Shown here: positions 45,354 to 59,570 of the stretch, in pieces
How positions within the stretch are numbered: the first letter of the stretch is position 1
How the letters are laid out: each line of letters starts with the position of its first letter
Source: Lingula anatina
Lineage: Eukaryota; Brachiopoda; Lingulata; Lingulida; Lingulidae
DNA: 64,000 nucleotides
Direction of reading: 5' to 3'
NCBI RefSeq assembly: GCF_001039355.2
Contig: NW_019775723.1
Coordinates: forward strand, 54,267 to 118,266
Made by a program: the position numbers and the translations under genes
Notes under the pieces: model-generated
Told to the model about the DNA's origin: nothing
Seen by the model: only the letters and a program-made list of their open reading frames with translations
Database searches by the model: none

Positions 45354-48260
45354 GTAAGTAGAAATATTGCATCATTTCTGCTGCTGTACCTGATATATAA
45401 TGTCTGATAATGATCCCTTTCTTCAATACTACACTCTGTCATTTGTTTAATTTTGACTTGATCTTGTGATGTCAGAATATATGAACTAGTTATATTTGTT
45501 ATTAGGAAATTTTAAAGATAAACAGATAAAGATTAGATTTTTTTTTATTAATTACTGCTATGGCAAATACCAGCACTTGATCGTGTGCTCAGTTGGGCAG
45601 CATACTTGTTATAAATGTCATGTTTCTGTTACTGAATATTTGAATATTTGGTGTATGTTTACCTGTATTCCATGTAGTCATGGTTGAAAGTCTTGCCTGA
45701 TTTCTGGATTTTTAACCTTCATTTTGTTGTTTTTTCATTTGGTCTGAATGCAATAAGAAATTGCAAGCTACATTTTCAGGATTTTCATTTTTTTACAACT
45801 TTCACCCATGCATATTATGATATAGTCAAGTGTTTTGTAAAGTAGTTATCAGTAAGTGTAGTTTGCCCTTGTGTTGTTTTTAACCTAATTGTACACATTT
45901 TCAGGCTGTTCTGTTTACTTTGACATAAGGTATTATATATTCGTTGTTAAGCACCTGTTCACCCTGCGTGTTTGTTTTTCTGTACTAATTCTGATCTATG
46001 TGAAAATAGTGTCAACATCTCACACCCTTCCAGGAGTGGGAAAAATTTGTGATGTGGACTTGATTTATTAGGGAGGGTAAAATATTGAAAACAATTGTTT
46101 TATTTCATTTTATTGTGCAATAGACTAGTCTGGCTTTTTTTGTAATCTGCATCTGAGGACATCTGGTTACAGATACAGATTTTACAAAGTCTTTCATCTG
46201 GGGAAGATTATGTGAAAATGGTGAATATTTAACTAGTGTATAATTGTATTTATGCTTCAACGTTTGTATTATGAATTTATCCAGTAATAAGCAAAGGATC
46301 CACTGATTTAAGTCTTCAAATTAACATGACACAAGTATCTCAACACAAATAAAGGATTCAGCTTTTATTCAAACAAGACATCAAATTACAATATCAACCA
46401 GCCGGTCTCTCATCTTAGAAGAGCCTGTCAATCATTACCAATAATGTTAACTTTCAGCCAATCAGCTGCTGGCTTGATGCGGTACCAGTCACGTCTGTCG
46501 TCTTTGTCGTGTGTCTGGCGTGATGCCACACACCTGTCTTAGGACAATATATGTGCTAAGAATGTAATTAAACTAGGTACAAGGTATAATAACCTGATAT
46601 CTATGAAGACAAATGACTTTGATAAGATTAAGAAGTTTAAGAGAATTGCAGTGTCCAAATATTTCAAGAATGTTATTGGTTTGGTTTTAATTTTGTGTAA
46701 AAGAATGAAAGATTGAAAGTTATAAATGAAAAAAATTAAAATATTTCTTCATTTGTCTAAAAAATTCTTACTAGAAAGATTCTTAATGAGGAAACATAAG
46801 TAAAATTTTGAGAAAAGGAAACTGAAATGGTAAAAATTATATTAGCCTAGTCTAAAAGCCATTTAAGAGGACAGTTAGGATGCATGGATGAACAACTGTT
46901 TAAAATCTTTTCCTATGAAATAGATTTGTTCTGTTCACTGATGTGCTTCTTTTTAATAGAAGAGTTTCCAAGAAGTGTTTAAGTTAGTTATCCAACAGTG
47001 CAGTACAAAGTCCCTGCACTTGATAATACTCAGCCTTAGTTGATGTTTAAACTAAAAGATACCAGCCTGTGTCCTTACTGTCCTCGTGATGTAAACACCA
47101 ACAATAGACGACAGGAACGTTAAAGAAAATTAACATCATTTATGAATTTTATCTTTCATTGCTAAGTGGTTTGTCTGAATTTGTCACCAGAAACAGCCCT
47201 CGGAGGCGGTGTTTATTTTTGAGTTTTGTTTGGTGACGGGAACAAAACGTAATAAATAATGAATACATCAGGTAAATTTGATACCTTTTGTTCTGTCTGT
47301 TTGATACCTTTTGTTGAACTCTGAGATAGGAGTGATATATTTTAGAACAGGAAGTGGGTGGATTTTGAGCAATTAATTATAAATTTCCTTATAATTTAGG
47401 GGTCTTTGTGGAAGGTATGATAAAATGCTTAGGTTGTCTTCTTGTGTTGGAAAGTAGTTTTATGGTTCAATTACTTTTGAGGTAAAAATATCTGCAGTAA
47501 GGAACTTGGACAGAGGAACACCTAAAATGTGCTTTGTCTGTGATTGTTGTTTAGTCAGTGAGTCTGTCAAACTCTTCTGAAGTTTATATTACAGTTGCTG
47601 TTGACTTGACAAAAAAAAAAAAAGAACTTTTTTCAACAACCTGCTCTTTACTACAGCAGTCAACGTTACATTTCATTTGTAATATCACTGGTTGTTAAGT
47701 TAATAATGCAGTAATCATGATATTTTCACAGCGAATACTGCAATGGTAAACTGAAACTGTTATTATTTGGTTCTAATGCACTACACATAGCAGGTTTTGG
47801 TATTATTGACAGTTCAATAAATATTATCTGTGTAGGTGGAAATTGGAGCGTGGGTGTAAAATTTAGTCAGCCATCATTTGGTGTTTAATACCCTAATTGT
47901 GAGCTTGAACAAGTATTGGTTTTTCCAATAGTCATCATTTTTGGTCAGATGCCAGGAAAAGCAACTCAAATATTACTGCAATGACTGGCCATCACAAGGC
48001 GCATAAATAGCCATATAAAATTGATGATGAAAAGTTTTGTAACTGATTCATTTCCAGAAAATATTTTTTAATCATCAGAATTCGTACAAGTCCACCTGTG
48101 ATAGGGTTCTTAATATTTGTAGCACCACTTCAACAATGAAACAAAGCCCAACTTGACCTGGTCTGCAATCATTGTCACATATTTCATATCTCAAACTTCC
48201 CAATCATGTCAGGACGTGTATTCTCTAATAGGTAACTAAGTGAAGGGATAGCTGGGGAGG

Positions 48261-48631
48261 TGACTCATGGCGGTATATAAAGAGCCGCGACCACAGGTTC
48301 TCTACAGTTAATACTGGAGAGGAGAGGAGAGAAGGCAGTCATTCACCCATCCCAGTCCTGCCTAGTACACTGCACGTGGTGGCTCTGGTGGATTATGTCA
48401 GTTATCATAGGAACCATGTGGATAGGGAGAGAGATGATGGGGAACTGGGGCAGGCAGACAGATGAGGGACTGGAGTTTGTGGGGTACAGAGGCCAGGAGG
48501 GGGGAGACTACGTCATCAGCACTGGGGGTTCATTAACATGGACGTGAAATTTGGGGAGTAACTTTTATTCACCGTCTGGAGAGGAGTTGAGGAATGGTTC
48601 AGGAGACTTTTTCAATTTGATGAATGATCAG
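48261..48631 (+). promoter_or_regulatory. possible AP-1/TATA promoter and first exon
   Basis: TGACTCA (48261-48267, perfect AP-1 site) is followed within 10 bp by TATATAAA (48274-48281). About 30 bp on, TCTACAGTTA is a plausible start. The next 330 bp are GC-richer than the surroundings and end in CAG|GTAGGTGAGT at 48631, with usable donor sites. No long reading frame runs through it: a short ATG at 48538 hits a stop after seven codons. If real, it would be an untranslated first exon of another transcript, or of a non-coding RNA. Confidence 0.3.
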
Positions 48632-51534
48632 GTAGGTGAGTGGTCTTCAAGTGCTTCTCTTGGCTTAGAATTAAATTATTATTATTATTTTTTTTTTTTT
48701 TTTATTGGGGTGGGGAGGGTTAAGTATGAGTCTTTTAGTATTGATTTTTTCCTGAACTGTGCCTCATTTTAAAAGCAGCTCTATGTATCCAATCAGAAGT
48801 CAGTTCTAACAGTACATAGGAACAGTTACGCTTGGTCAGAAGTTTTTATTTTCCATGAAGTGTCTTTGTTGAATGAATGTTTGATCTAGAAACCCATGCG
48901 GAGTGACTAAGCAAGGTATTAGGCAGCTAGTGCACGTTATGTGTATCACTGATGTCAGCTGTAGTAATTGTGACATAGTGTATTCAGGTAATATTACACA
49001 GAGATTTATCCAGGTATTATAACAGGGAGATGTCTTCACTGTGGGATGTGTTTTTTATTGGCAGTAATTTTTGTTAGCACACACCCATGCACTTGTCATG
49101 TCTTTAGAGACTACAACTTTCCTCGTTATACTTTATCTGGGATATTATCATTTAAAGGGAAAATGTACCAGAAAGTAACAATCTATTTTAGCAATTGACT
49201 CATGAAGTAAGCATCTTGAAGCATGCAAGTAACTAGGATGTCTTGGAGACACTGTCATAAGATAACGATTTATAAACAGGTCATGAAAAGACACTTGTTA
49301 ATTAAGAATTGCTAAGTCATCGTATTGTGGTTTAGAAAGAGAGTCTCACACAAACAGTGAGGTAAGAATAGGCGTACTTGACAGGTGAAGATGACGGGTC
49401 AGTGGGAACGTAGAACGTGTACACAGTTTTTGACGTTACACCAGGAACTGGGGGAGTAGTTCTGGATTGAATGTGTCACATGGAATGATAGTATTGTCAA
49501 CATATGATCTTGTCTTATTATAGCCTGGTAATTGCAGTCATTGTGGTTAGAGAAGAACTCTATATATATATACCTGTAATAGCTCTGCCAGTTGTGCCCC
49601 CTGGGGGTAGAGTAATAAAGAGAAAATATGGCTGATATAGGAAAATAGTAGGTGATGTTGTTGTTTTGCAGTAAAAGTGAGATTATCATGCAAAAAGATA
49701 AATGGTCCTCCCACCTAATGCTTTAGTTGACATGGTATTTGTGAGAGGCTATGGGTAGGGCCGTGGTTAATGGGTTAATATGTCAGGACGGGACTGACAT
49801 GTGACGTAACACGTCAGTAGGGCAGTGACGAATTGATGGTGGCGATAGCGACACTTTGTCAAAGTGACCTGTCATTGGTCGTTTGGCGCAAAATGTACGG
49901 AATTGTTGTGTTTTGAACACTTGTGGGTTGTAGAGAATAACAAATATGACTTTTTTATTCCATTTCTATAAGAGGAGTTCTTAGAAAGAAATGAAAAATT
50001 ACTTCTCATTGAGTGGACTTAGTCAAGAGATATCACTGTCTATATTGTTTACATGACTAAAGAAAAATGATTGACTGATAGTTAGAAATGTGAAGGTTCA
50101 TCACTAAGAAGATCTCCAGCAAATTTGGTTATTTTCACAGATGCATACAACGATCTTGTCTGCTTTTATGTAAAAAAATGTTATCACATAAAAATGTGGT
50201 ACATATGTAGCTTTCAGCTTGTAAAGATCATCTGTGGACAGTAGCATTTCCACACTGGTTTTGGATCGCATTTAGAGCGATCCTAGTGGACCAATATAGG
50301 TCCTGATAGCACAGACTCTGGGTTGCATTACACTTCCTTGGTTCAACTTTGATGATATAACTGAAAGATATGCTGCCATTTTGCCCACAGAAAAACCATT
50401 TTGGTTAAGAGTGTGACTGCGCCTGCTGTCAGAAAGATGGTGACTTCATTATACCACAGCTGGGGCAGCACTGTGTCTGGATTCCTGGAACATGATCTGA
50501 TGATATGATGAGTAAATTGGACTGACATACAACATGGCATGCCATCTCTTGATCATGTTTACAAAGTCCTTCAATATAGAGTTTAAACATTCAACAAATA
50601 ATATAATTTGTTTATTGTATTATTATTATTATTATTATTTTACAATCAGTCTAGCTAAGGGCCTACATTTGGCCTTGAAAAATTTCTGAAGATTAAGTGA
50701 AGAATTGAATTCTTTGAAAAGAATGTAATGGGCTCATTTAATACAATCATAAAATGAAATAAATTATACAAATTACATGGATTGCAGCTATTTTCTTTAC
50801 ATTTGTTATGAAATAATAAACCACAAAGCACAGAAAGCATTGTGTGTGAAGGTTTACATAAAGCATGGTTTATTAATCGCGCTGTGAATTCCAGTTGGTT
50901 ACCATGGCGTGTTGTTGTAACCGCCTGTTGACATGGCTAGTGAAGTGAAGAGGTCACATGGGGTGACATGACATAATACCTGCCCCTGTTGAGCATTCTC
51001 ACCTTCACCCTGACATAGCTGACAGGGATTGACCATCCATAAACAAGGCCACCTTGGTGTGTATGAGGCCCTGAGAAAGGATGTGCTTGTTTTGTAGAAT
51101 GAAATTATAGTTGAAGCAGTGGTGGCCGCAGATTACAAGTGATTATCCATTAGTGTAGGTATTTTGAAGAGGGCCAAGGAGAGGACAGGTGGAATAGAGA
51201 CGTTCTGTTGACTGGCAGGAGGAACATATTACCTATCAACACAGGTAGAACATAGTGATGGTTTAAAGGGGAGAGAGGAGGGATGGCACCTGAATATTAT
51301 TATAATATAATAAGATACCAGAATAACAGTGTGTGAAGACTAAGATTAAACAAACTATATGCTGGATTATTTTTTTGAGAAAAACACTTTTTTGGTGTCT
51401 TAGTTTAATAATTTTAATGTTCTCGTGTTTTTTAACCTCTATTGAGTTGTGCAGAAAGTAAATAAAAGAATAGTTTATAAATGGACTTAATGTCTTTTTG
51501 CCAAGAGACTTAATTGACTTGCATTGATGAAAAT

Positions 51535-51591
51535 ATATAATATAATATAATATAATATAATATAATATAATATAATATAATATAATATAAT
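51535..51591. repeat. (TATAA)n microsatellite
   Basis: About eleven pentanucleotide units in a perfect array. Confidence 0.9.
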
Positions 51592-52166
51592 TTCATGTTT
51601 TCTCTTTCTGTTGTTTGATGGTGGCGGTTATTTAATGATTTTATTGTTGATAACGGACAGCAAGTTATCAGTATTGGGCTGGAGTTTGTTTACCAAATAA
51701 AAAGTATAAATAACAGGGTCCTGTACTGGGTATTGAGCCTTATTATTTGACAGTTTCTCTTTAACCAATTAAGAAAGTCATAAAGAGGGTAAATTGTCTT
51801 CCTGGAATTCACCTAATGACCAGTGATGAAGTCATCAAGTTGGAGAATAGGATATATCATCACCAAGGTGTGGAAGACACTGTCACTCTGACAGCGAGAT
51901 GTGAAGAGAAATGAGAATTCACGCTCAGGTTCAGGGATGAAAACAATACCAAACAGAGAAGATGGGGCTTATGTCATCAAAATCTATTGATTAGACACAA
52001 TTATTTTTGTACGTAACACAGGAACTGTAAGCAGGGAAATATTCTCTCCATTAGAAATGTGAGAGGTTAGATGATATGTGCGGTATAGGAGAAGGTTGTT
52101 TTCATAGGAATCTAGTCTGGGTCATGATGACATTAGATCATCTAGGTGATCACAAGACAGGTGGAC

Positions 52167-52283
52167 AGGTAAATACAGGGAAATATAGGTAAATACAGGT
52201 ATATATAGGTAAATACAGGTATATATAGGTAAATACAGGTATATATAGGTAAATACAGGGAAATTTAGGTAAATACAGGAAAA
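52167..52283. repeat. 20-bp minisatellite, about 6 copies
   Basis: Units AGGTAAATACAGGTATATAT start at 52167 and recur every 20 bp to 52267, with G/T and A/T variants. Confidence 0.85.
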
Positions 52284-52474
52284 TAATCAGTGCGGCTGAT
52301 TTGACACCGATTTACATCTGGTCAGTTGGATAAACAGGCAGGAAGTGAGAATATTGTCATTTGATGAAGGAATCGGTCCTGAGATATCTAAGATGGGGCC
52401 CCAGAGAGCAGGGTGGAGAGAGGAGACCCTCCATCAAGAGTCTTCTCAGTCTTTTCCAGCTGTTACAAAGCTTA

Positions 52475-52732
52475 GGCTTCGTTCACATGCAATGTCTATT
52501 TTCTAAATTCTATTTTCAATTTGCGGCATGTCTTATGATCACGGTCTGTGCCCTGGATATCCCGCGGCGTAATTACTGGCAGCGCGAGCCAGTTACTATA
52601 AGTTACTATAAGTAACTGGCATGTGCTGCCAGTAATTACGCGGCGGGATATCCAGGGCACAGACCGTGATCATAAGATAGCACAAATAGAAAATAGAATT
52701 TAGAAAATAAGACATTGCATGTGAACGAAGCT
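52475..52732. mobile_element. palindromic MITE, family A copy 2 (258 bp)
   Basis: Same structure and sequence as 32576-32832: GGCTTCGTTCACATGCAATG at the left end, inverted at the right, a shared GTAATTACTGGCAGC block on each arm and a short centre. TTA lies on both sides (52472-52474 and 52733-52735). The copies differ by scattered substitutions, and some are mirrored on both arms of one copy (such as CCGTGATC/GATCACGG in this copy). No ORF. Confidence 0.85.
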
Positions 52733-54210
52733 TTAATGACCCCTGTGAGATTGAAGATGATGAAGCTGTCTGCTGTTATGTAACTATCACACCCATAAAA
52801 ACTGGCACAGCAGGAAAGTTGTCAACTTGTTAATGGCAGGGTTGGTTGTATGTTGTTGAAAAAAGGGAGAAATATGAGAAAATAGAGCTGTCCTTCCTTG
52901 TTTATTTGCCTCCATTGTCTAAGGACATCTTTCGAGTGCCATGTTGTATGTAAACAGCCTTGTATAGGAGGTAATGGAGGCAGGAGTACAAGGTACTTGT
53001 GTGGCTATTTTAGACTTCCCAGTCATTGGACATCATTAATTGGATATAGACTGGTATTTAGAAATAGGCTCAGGTATTTTATACAGGATGAACACATTTT
53101 ATCGTTATTAATCATATTAGGAGAGTTATTTGAATAGCAGTACGTGTGTAATATTTGAGGAGAATCTTTGGGTCATGAAGAATTCCAAGTTGAGCAAGTT
53201 CAGCTGAAAATACTTGTACTATCAAATCGTGTTATCAGTTCTTGTTTTTGTGATATTTTTTCTTCCCTGGTCATTCAAGTTCATTGATTAAAGAACTGTG
53301 TACTCTGTCACCCACAGCAGTATAAGAGGGAACAGTTTTCAAAAGAGGTACCAGAAATATCTCCCATACCAACCTGTACTTTCAGTTCAATGTATTTATT
53401 TATTTATTTTTGGCATCAAGAGCTAGCCAAAACTTGGCAGAACTCTCAATTGATAGAGCACACATTTCCAAGAGTTTTCCTGAACTTTCTTTAGACCACT
53501 TCTCTAAGTTGTGAAGGTCAGATGTTAAGTAAAGCCATAGTTGACAAATAGGCACAAGACTTGAAGAAGAATGTGCGTGGGTGAATCACGTGCCTGGCAT
53601 CACCTGGATGCGTAGGCCAGGATAGATATTTGGTAACTTCTCTTATTATTTACCCATTAGGAAGGTGGGTGGATTTTTATTTATTTTGTTTTGAAAAGAT
53701 GTAGATAACCAGCACTGGCCCTTTAAGAAGTCTTTTAGATATTTTTGAGGGTATGAAAATAAAAATAACAAAACACAATTTGATTGGGTTTGTAATCATC
53801 ATTTACTAACTTTGTATGATCACTTTTGATTTGTATTTGGTTTTATCCAAATAATCAAAATAAATGATAAATCAGCAAATCATTGAATGTTAAAATAAAA
53901 TACAATGTGTTTCACATTTGTAGGCAGAAGATTATCTTAAGTATTTGACATATGTTTTGCATGCTAGGGTTGTGGCCATGGTTAGGATAATAGGTATATT
54001 TATAATCTAGAGGTGGGGGGGGGGGCTATGTGGCTTCCAGAGATCAACCAGAGTGTTTCTGATTTCCTGGAATATCTCCATGTTGACTCATACACTGGAA
54101 CAGTGAGGGGTTGCCAAGCACCTGTGGTAATTGATATAACTGATACTAGTTAAATTGGGATAATGGATAGGACACTCTGTGATGTGACAGTTCACTGTTT
54201 ACTTTACTGG

Positions 54211-54256
54211 GGGGGGGGGGAGAGAGAGAGAGAGAGAGAGGGAGGGAGAGAGAGGG
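54211..54256. repeat. G run and (GA)n microsatellite
   Basis: A run of G followed by GA dinucleotides and a GGGA-rich purine stretch. Confidence 0.8.
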
Positions 54257-55515
54257 GGTGATGAAGAGAGAGAGATGAAGGGTAGGAAGGAAGGGTTTCA
54301 GGATACTGAAAATGTTGGATTTGAGGAATTAGTAGTACTTTGAACCATGAAGTATATTGATCATGTATTTAACTGACCTTCCTGAACTACAAGACATGTC
54401 TTTTGGCTCTTTGCTAAGGTTTTATGAATCCTTAGTGACTGAAAGATGAGTTGAAAACTGGTTGTGATGACTGACCATCTGTGGACAGAGACCGTGATTC
54501 AGAACTAAGTGTGTTGCCTTGACACTCGTCTGGCTCATTTCTGGTGATTCACAAATCGGGCTGTATATTTGATGGGGTTATTGCTGTTATAATCAATAAT
54601 CAGAGAAAGAGAGAGGAAGAGTTGAGCAATCCTGCATTCATGAAGTTAAAGAGAGATTAGTTTTACAGTATCTCCCAAGATGACACCAGACGGACGGCAC
54701 GGCGGACGGTTTCTGAATCATTGTGGTTTTGTTGGCTATGAGTAAGAGATGGAGAGATGAAAGGATGAATATGTATACCATTAAGTGAGTCAGTGCTGCT
54801 TGGGTTCACAGTCTTGCAAAAGAAAAAAAAAAGGTGTTATTGACTCTGGTCACTCTCTTGATGTACAGGATGACAACTCCATTAGGGCTGATTGTACAGT
54901 GGATGATCAGCTGTATCAATTTTTGTCCCTTTTTTTTTTTCAAAATGAAAAGTGTAGTGGATGATGATATTACTCACCCATCACATCTGTCTGCAGAGGC
55001 GTGTCGTCACATGTGCAGGTGTGAGAGTGCTCGCTTTCATTTACGCTTCTTGTTTACAGACAGACACACGTGCACTAGCAGTTCTTGTTTTTATTTATAT
55101 ATTCAGCTTATACCACTTCACAATGTGTCATAAAATGCATACTTCAGCAGTATTGATCATTCCTTTCATTCCATGTTCGGTGCACACAGACCAGAGTTAG
55201 AAGGCAGCAGGCTATCGGCAGACTATCGTGCTGTAGATAGTCGAGGTACAGAATATCACATGGACATGTATTCTTATCAATGAACATGTCACCCCCAGGG
55301 AGGCAGAGCACTTCTTGGAAGATCCCTGTGTCAATCTTCAAATCAAAATACAAAGAATTTGAGGAATAATGTTTTGGACTGCTGAAAGTATTATGACAGA
55401 GGAAAAGAGGGAGAGGGGGGAGGTTCATAAAAAGTACATGTGTACCAATGTCAAACCATGTGTGAGTGAGTTATGGGGGCCACTTAATTTCCACTATCAC
55501 CTTACCCCCCCTCCC

Positions 55516-55544
55516 CCCACCACCACCACCACCACCACCACCAA

Positions 55545-55579
<35 letters not shown>
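55516..55579. repeat. (CCA)n and (CA)n microsatellites
   Basis: CCA trinucleotides directly followed by CA dinucleotides to 55579. Confidence 0.85.
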
Positions 55580-55582
<3 letters not shown>

Positions 55583-58500
55583 TGTACAAAAATGCATCAG
55601 AAGCAATATAATGCAGTAGAGAGGCTAATAGTTGGCTAAGTTACAGGTAGTAGACTAAGTTCAGCAGCAGTCCTGCTCCTTTTGAACTGTTAACAGGGCA
55701 TCATTGCCATGTACCCAGTGTAATTTCAGCCCTGTTGATTTGTGACATGTTATATATTATTATTTGCCAGGATTTTTGCCCAGGTTCGGTTCGGCTACAT
55801 GTACTAGTATCTCCATTATAGCCACTCCATAGCCACAAAGCATCTGGAATTGTGATTGGTACACATAGGTGAACCAACTTTGATGTTAGAATCAGGTGCA
55901 CACAAAGAAATGCCTTGAGCCAGATGTTTTTTTTTTTTTTTTTTTTTTTGGGGGGGGGGGGAATGATTAATACTGTGCAGAAATGAAGAAACTTAAGCTA
56001 GAGATATCAGTGAGTCAGCCAAAAAATGGGAGAGAATGAACATTGTCTTTAATCAATTAGAAAATGACTTCTCTTGTTATTATGTCCAAAATATCAGCAA
56101 TGGAGTTGTTTGTTTGGCCTTAAAGTAGTTTTCCATTTAGTGAGTGTCAGTGTAATGTGAACTGCAGAACATTCCATCACATCATTTGTTGTTTACTCAG
56201 AATTCCAGTCCTAAATACAATTTACTCTCAGGGAGATCTTCACAAAGACTGAAATCTTTTTATCAGTGAACACAAAAGAGCAGATTGTTTTCCTGGTATT
56301 ATGGGGCTTTGTTTGAAGCTGTTGTTCTTGCTAATATCTTTTTGTTGGAAGGAGGATGATTTAACATGTTAAAGCCATTTTGTGTCTGACACAGAATGCT
56401 ATTAGAGAAAAAAAATCTGAAGAGAAACACAACAAAAAAAAAAAACAATTTCTGGTTTCACTTCTACTTTAAAGCCACTGTTGACAGAAGGGTTCATTGA
56501 CACTTTGTGTAATGTTTTTGTTTCTGCTGCTGATGAAAAATTTCTGACCCACTCTATCAACTATATAAAGATTCAATTTGAACTCTTTTATTAAATGTTT
56601 AATTTCACAGAGGAAGTACAAGTGTCGGGGCAGATAAAAGGGACTGTTGATAGTGTCATTTCCTTTATTTTTAATTGAGGGGAGTGATATGGTAGACAAA
56701 TAAACAATCAAAAGTGTTATTTTATGGCTCTTGGTTGATGGACATAGTATTGCTGGTACTAAGTGGGGAGCCAGGAGAGGCTGTTATTGATGATGGTATT
56801 AAGAGATTGGGATGGGTAGGGGCAGCAGGTGTCCTCTATTCAAAAAGAATTCTGTGGAAAAGGTGTGTGTTGCTCTTAATGACAGCAAATTGGGGAAAGT
56901 TCTTTTAACGGGTGATTCTTACTTTTAAATAGATTGGTACATGTGTCATTTTTAAGCTCTGTGTGAAAGTCTGTTTAGAAAAGTTTAAAATTATAAATGT
57001 AGACATTTTTCAAAATTAAAAGAAAGTTAAAGGTAAAGCATCTCAGTCACAAATATTTCGCATGCTATAAAAGTTATCGGACAGACAGTGCAAAGCAGTT
57101 TGTTTCATTGTTGCCTGATCTAATTTGAGTGGTCACTGTTTATCAAGTCAACATGTGATGTGTGTCATTTGTTCTTAATCCCCCAATAATACCTCAGTAG
57201 ACACATCAAAGGGAGATTAACACTGTGGATGGGGGGGGGGGGGGGGGGGGGTAAAGATGGAATCAGGTAACAAAAGCTGATTGATTGCAGTTTCCATGGA
57301 AACTACTTTTATGTAGACAGTTGAAGAGAGACTACATCTCCAGAACTTAAATAATAAATACTGAGCAAAAGTATGGAAGTCCCATGTAAATTGTTTATGT
57401 AACATGTAATGGAGTTTTCCAAATATACCCATGCTAGCACATTGAACAACAAAATTCACTTTGTATGATTTAATATATGAATAAGCCATAGTGCTGATAA
57501 AATTTTCAAAGTATTGCATGGTCTAGTTTTCATAATTTTGGTCAGCAGCCTTGAATTAAGTTCTTTTCTGACTGTTTATTCAGTAAAAACAACTAGAAAG
57601 ACATTTTGTGGCTTCCACTGTTTGCTTCTTAAAAACTTATCCACAATGGAGGTCTGTGTGTGTGTGTGGGAGGGTGAAGAATAGCGGGAGTGGGAGAAGT
57701 GGTTTAGTGGAAACAGAAAGTGGAAAGTAGAGATTATAAAGACAGGTACAGGCAAGACATTTCTATCATGCCACAGTGTTTGTATGAAAAGATGAGAAAA
57801 TTGTAGGAGTTTTAGCATGAAAAGTGCGCATGGAAAATGATTAAATTTTGCCAAGAGAAACAATGCAGTGATACAGCACGCAATATTAAGAGGCGGAAAG
57901 TTGAAAGACGAGCTATCACACGTTGATTTAACAATCAGCTTGCATGAGGTTGTTCAAAAGGTGTATATTTAAAAATAAAAAAAATCTCAAGGCCTTGACT
58001 TGTGTTTGATACAAGCTAAGAGTTGAATGCTGTAAAGATAAACAAACATTGACGCAGAGGTGCCAGTCATGTGGCGACCCCATGGCGACCAGCACCGCCT
58101 TTCATTTCAGCGTTATCGTTTGATCTCTGACCCAGTCTCTATGGATTGATAATGTGTTGATCTAATCTGGGTAATAGTTACAACTAGATCAACACAGCAC
58201 AGCAGTGGGGAGACCTGGGGCAGAGAAAGGGGGGGGGGGGAGAGGATGACAGGAAACCTAGTTTTAACTGAGATGTAAGTGCTTTCACAAAAACAGGGCA
58301 GAAAATATTTTGGTGTGTGCTTGTACGTGCGCATGCGCGCATGTACAAATATAGATAATATAATCTGACATGCATTGCGTACCCCACACATGCATATATA
58401 TATATAAAAACATGAATATGATTATATTACAGCTCCAAGAAAAATGATAGTCAGAAACTTGAAACATCATTGTTGAAGTAAAGAGAAGATGGGTGGGGGG

Positions 58501-59365
58501 TGGAGAGTAGGAGGGGGGAGAGGTCGAGGAGAATATCATCTATATACAACATGTTTTCCGTTGACACGAGTCCAGTCATGTGACTGATCAGGAAGGTGAG
58601 ATACCAAGTATTTTATTGGATATAAAAATATAGGCTATCAGCTGTGATATCTGAGGACAATGGTTGGTGATATAACCTGGTGATATGATGTCTGTGGGTA
58701 GGACTCTGATCGGAGAAGTTACGCTCAACAAGTGTGTCTGTGACCAGTGTGTGGTGGTTTACTTGGGTTCAGACTGAGACCCTGGGGGAAGGTACTGGTA
58801 TCATATGATTCAAATGCAGTATTGATTAGGCTAGAAATACCACTGTTGTTGTTGAATCACTGGTTTTAATTGATATCATTTGTGATTGAGTCATTTGTCC
58901 AGTAATTCATCAGATCAAATCATTGAGTAACGGCTGTTGACTTTTCGACTGTTTCTGTCATTTTCTACAGCACAGGTAATCTTTGTTGTTCATATTCCAG
59001 AAAACTGAGTTATGGCTGTTGTGTTCTATTGCCATTATGTCTAGTATTTTCAGGTATGTCAGCGTCAGGTGTGTTTTGAGGTGTTATGTTTGATTAAGGG
59101 GTGTGTTGTAATCGCCAAGCTATGAGACCAGGTAAATAATTCATGACATACAGAATAGGGATATCATTGCAGATTGGATGCTAGTTAAGCTCTTTGAGAT
59201 AAGTGCTGTGTAATTATTTACAAATTTACTGATGTAAGGTTTATTTTAGTTTTTTTTTCTTCCTTTGGTTAAGGGGACAGGCTTGGACATGTATTTTGGT
59301 GGTCCTGTAATATTATTTCACAGCTAGGCGAAAGCCTGTTAGAGTTAATAAGATTGGTTGTTTTA

Positions 59366-59570
59366 GGAACCATTTGATCAGAACCATTTGATCCGTGGAC
59401 TTACTAGTCCTTGGATCAAATATGGGCCGTACTTGATATTGGAACCCTGCTCCCACGTGCCATTCCTGCAGGGGCAGAACAAGAAAATCTCGGCATGCTT
59501 TTAATTGGGTTGCGCCATATTTTATCCATGGGCTAGTTAAACCACAAATCAGCTGGTTCTAAACGGGTCC
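59366..59570. mobile_element. foldback MITE, family B copy 2 (205 bp)
   Basis: Imperfect inverted ends: GGAACCATTTGATCAGAACC on the left and, reverse complemented, GGACCCGTTTAGAACCAGCT on the right. Both lead into GTGG...AACTAG.CC..GGAT.AAATATGG. TTA is present just outside both ends (59363-59365, 59571-59573). The ACTAGTCC..GG.TCAAATATGG block is shared with 10469-10643, so the two are diverged relatives. Confidence 0.65.

Noticed and set aside
48300-48640. Final coding exon of RPB8 in the GC-richer stretch
   Set aside because: No frame gives the conserved SAYVS/GGLLMRLQG-type C-terminal segment.
52167-52283. Regular 20-bp repeats considered as a CRISPR-like array
   Set aside because: There are no unique spacers and the genome is eukaryotic; it is an ordinary minisatellite.
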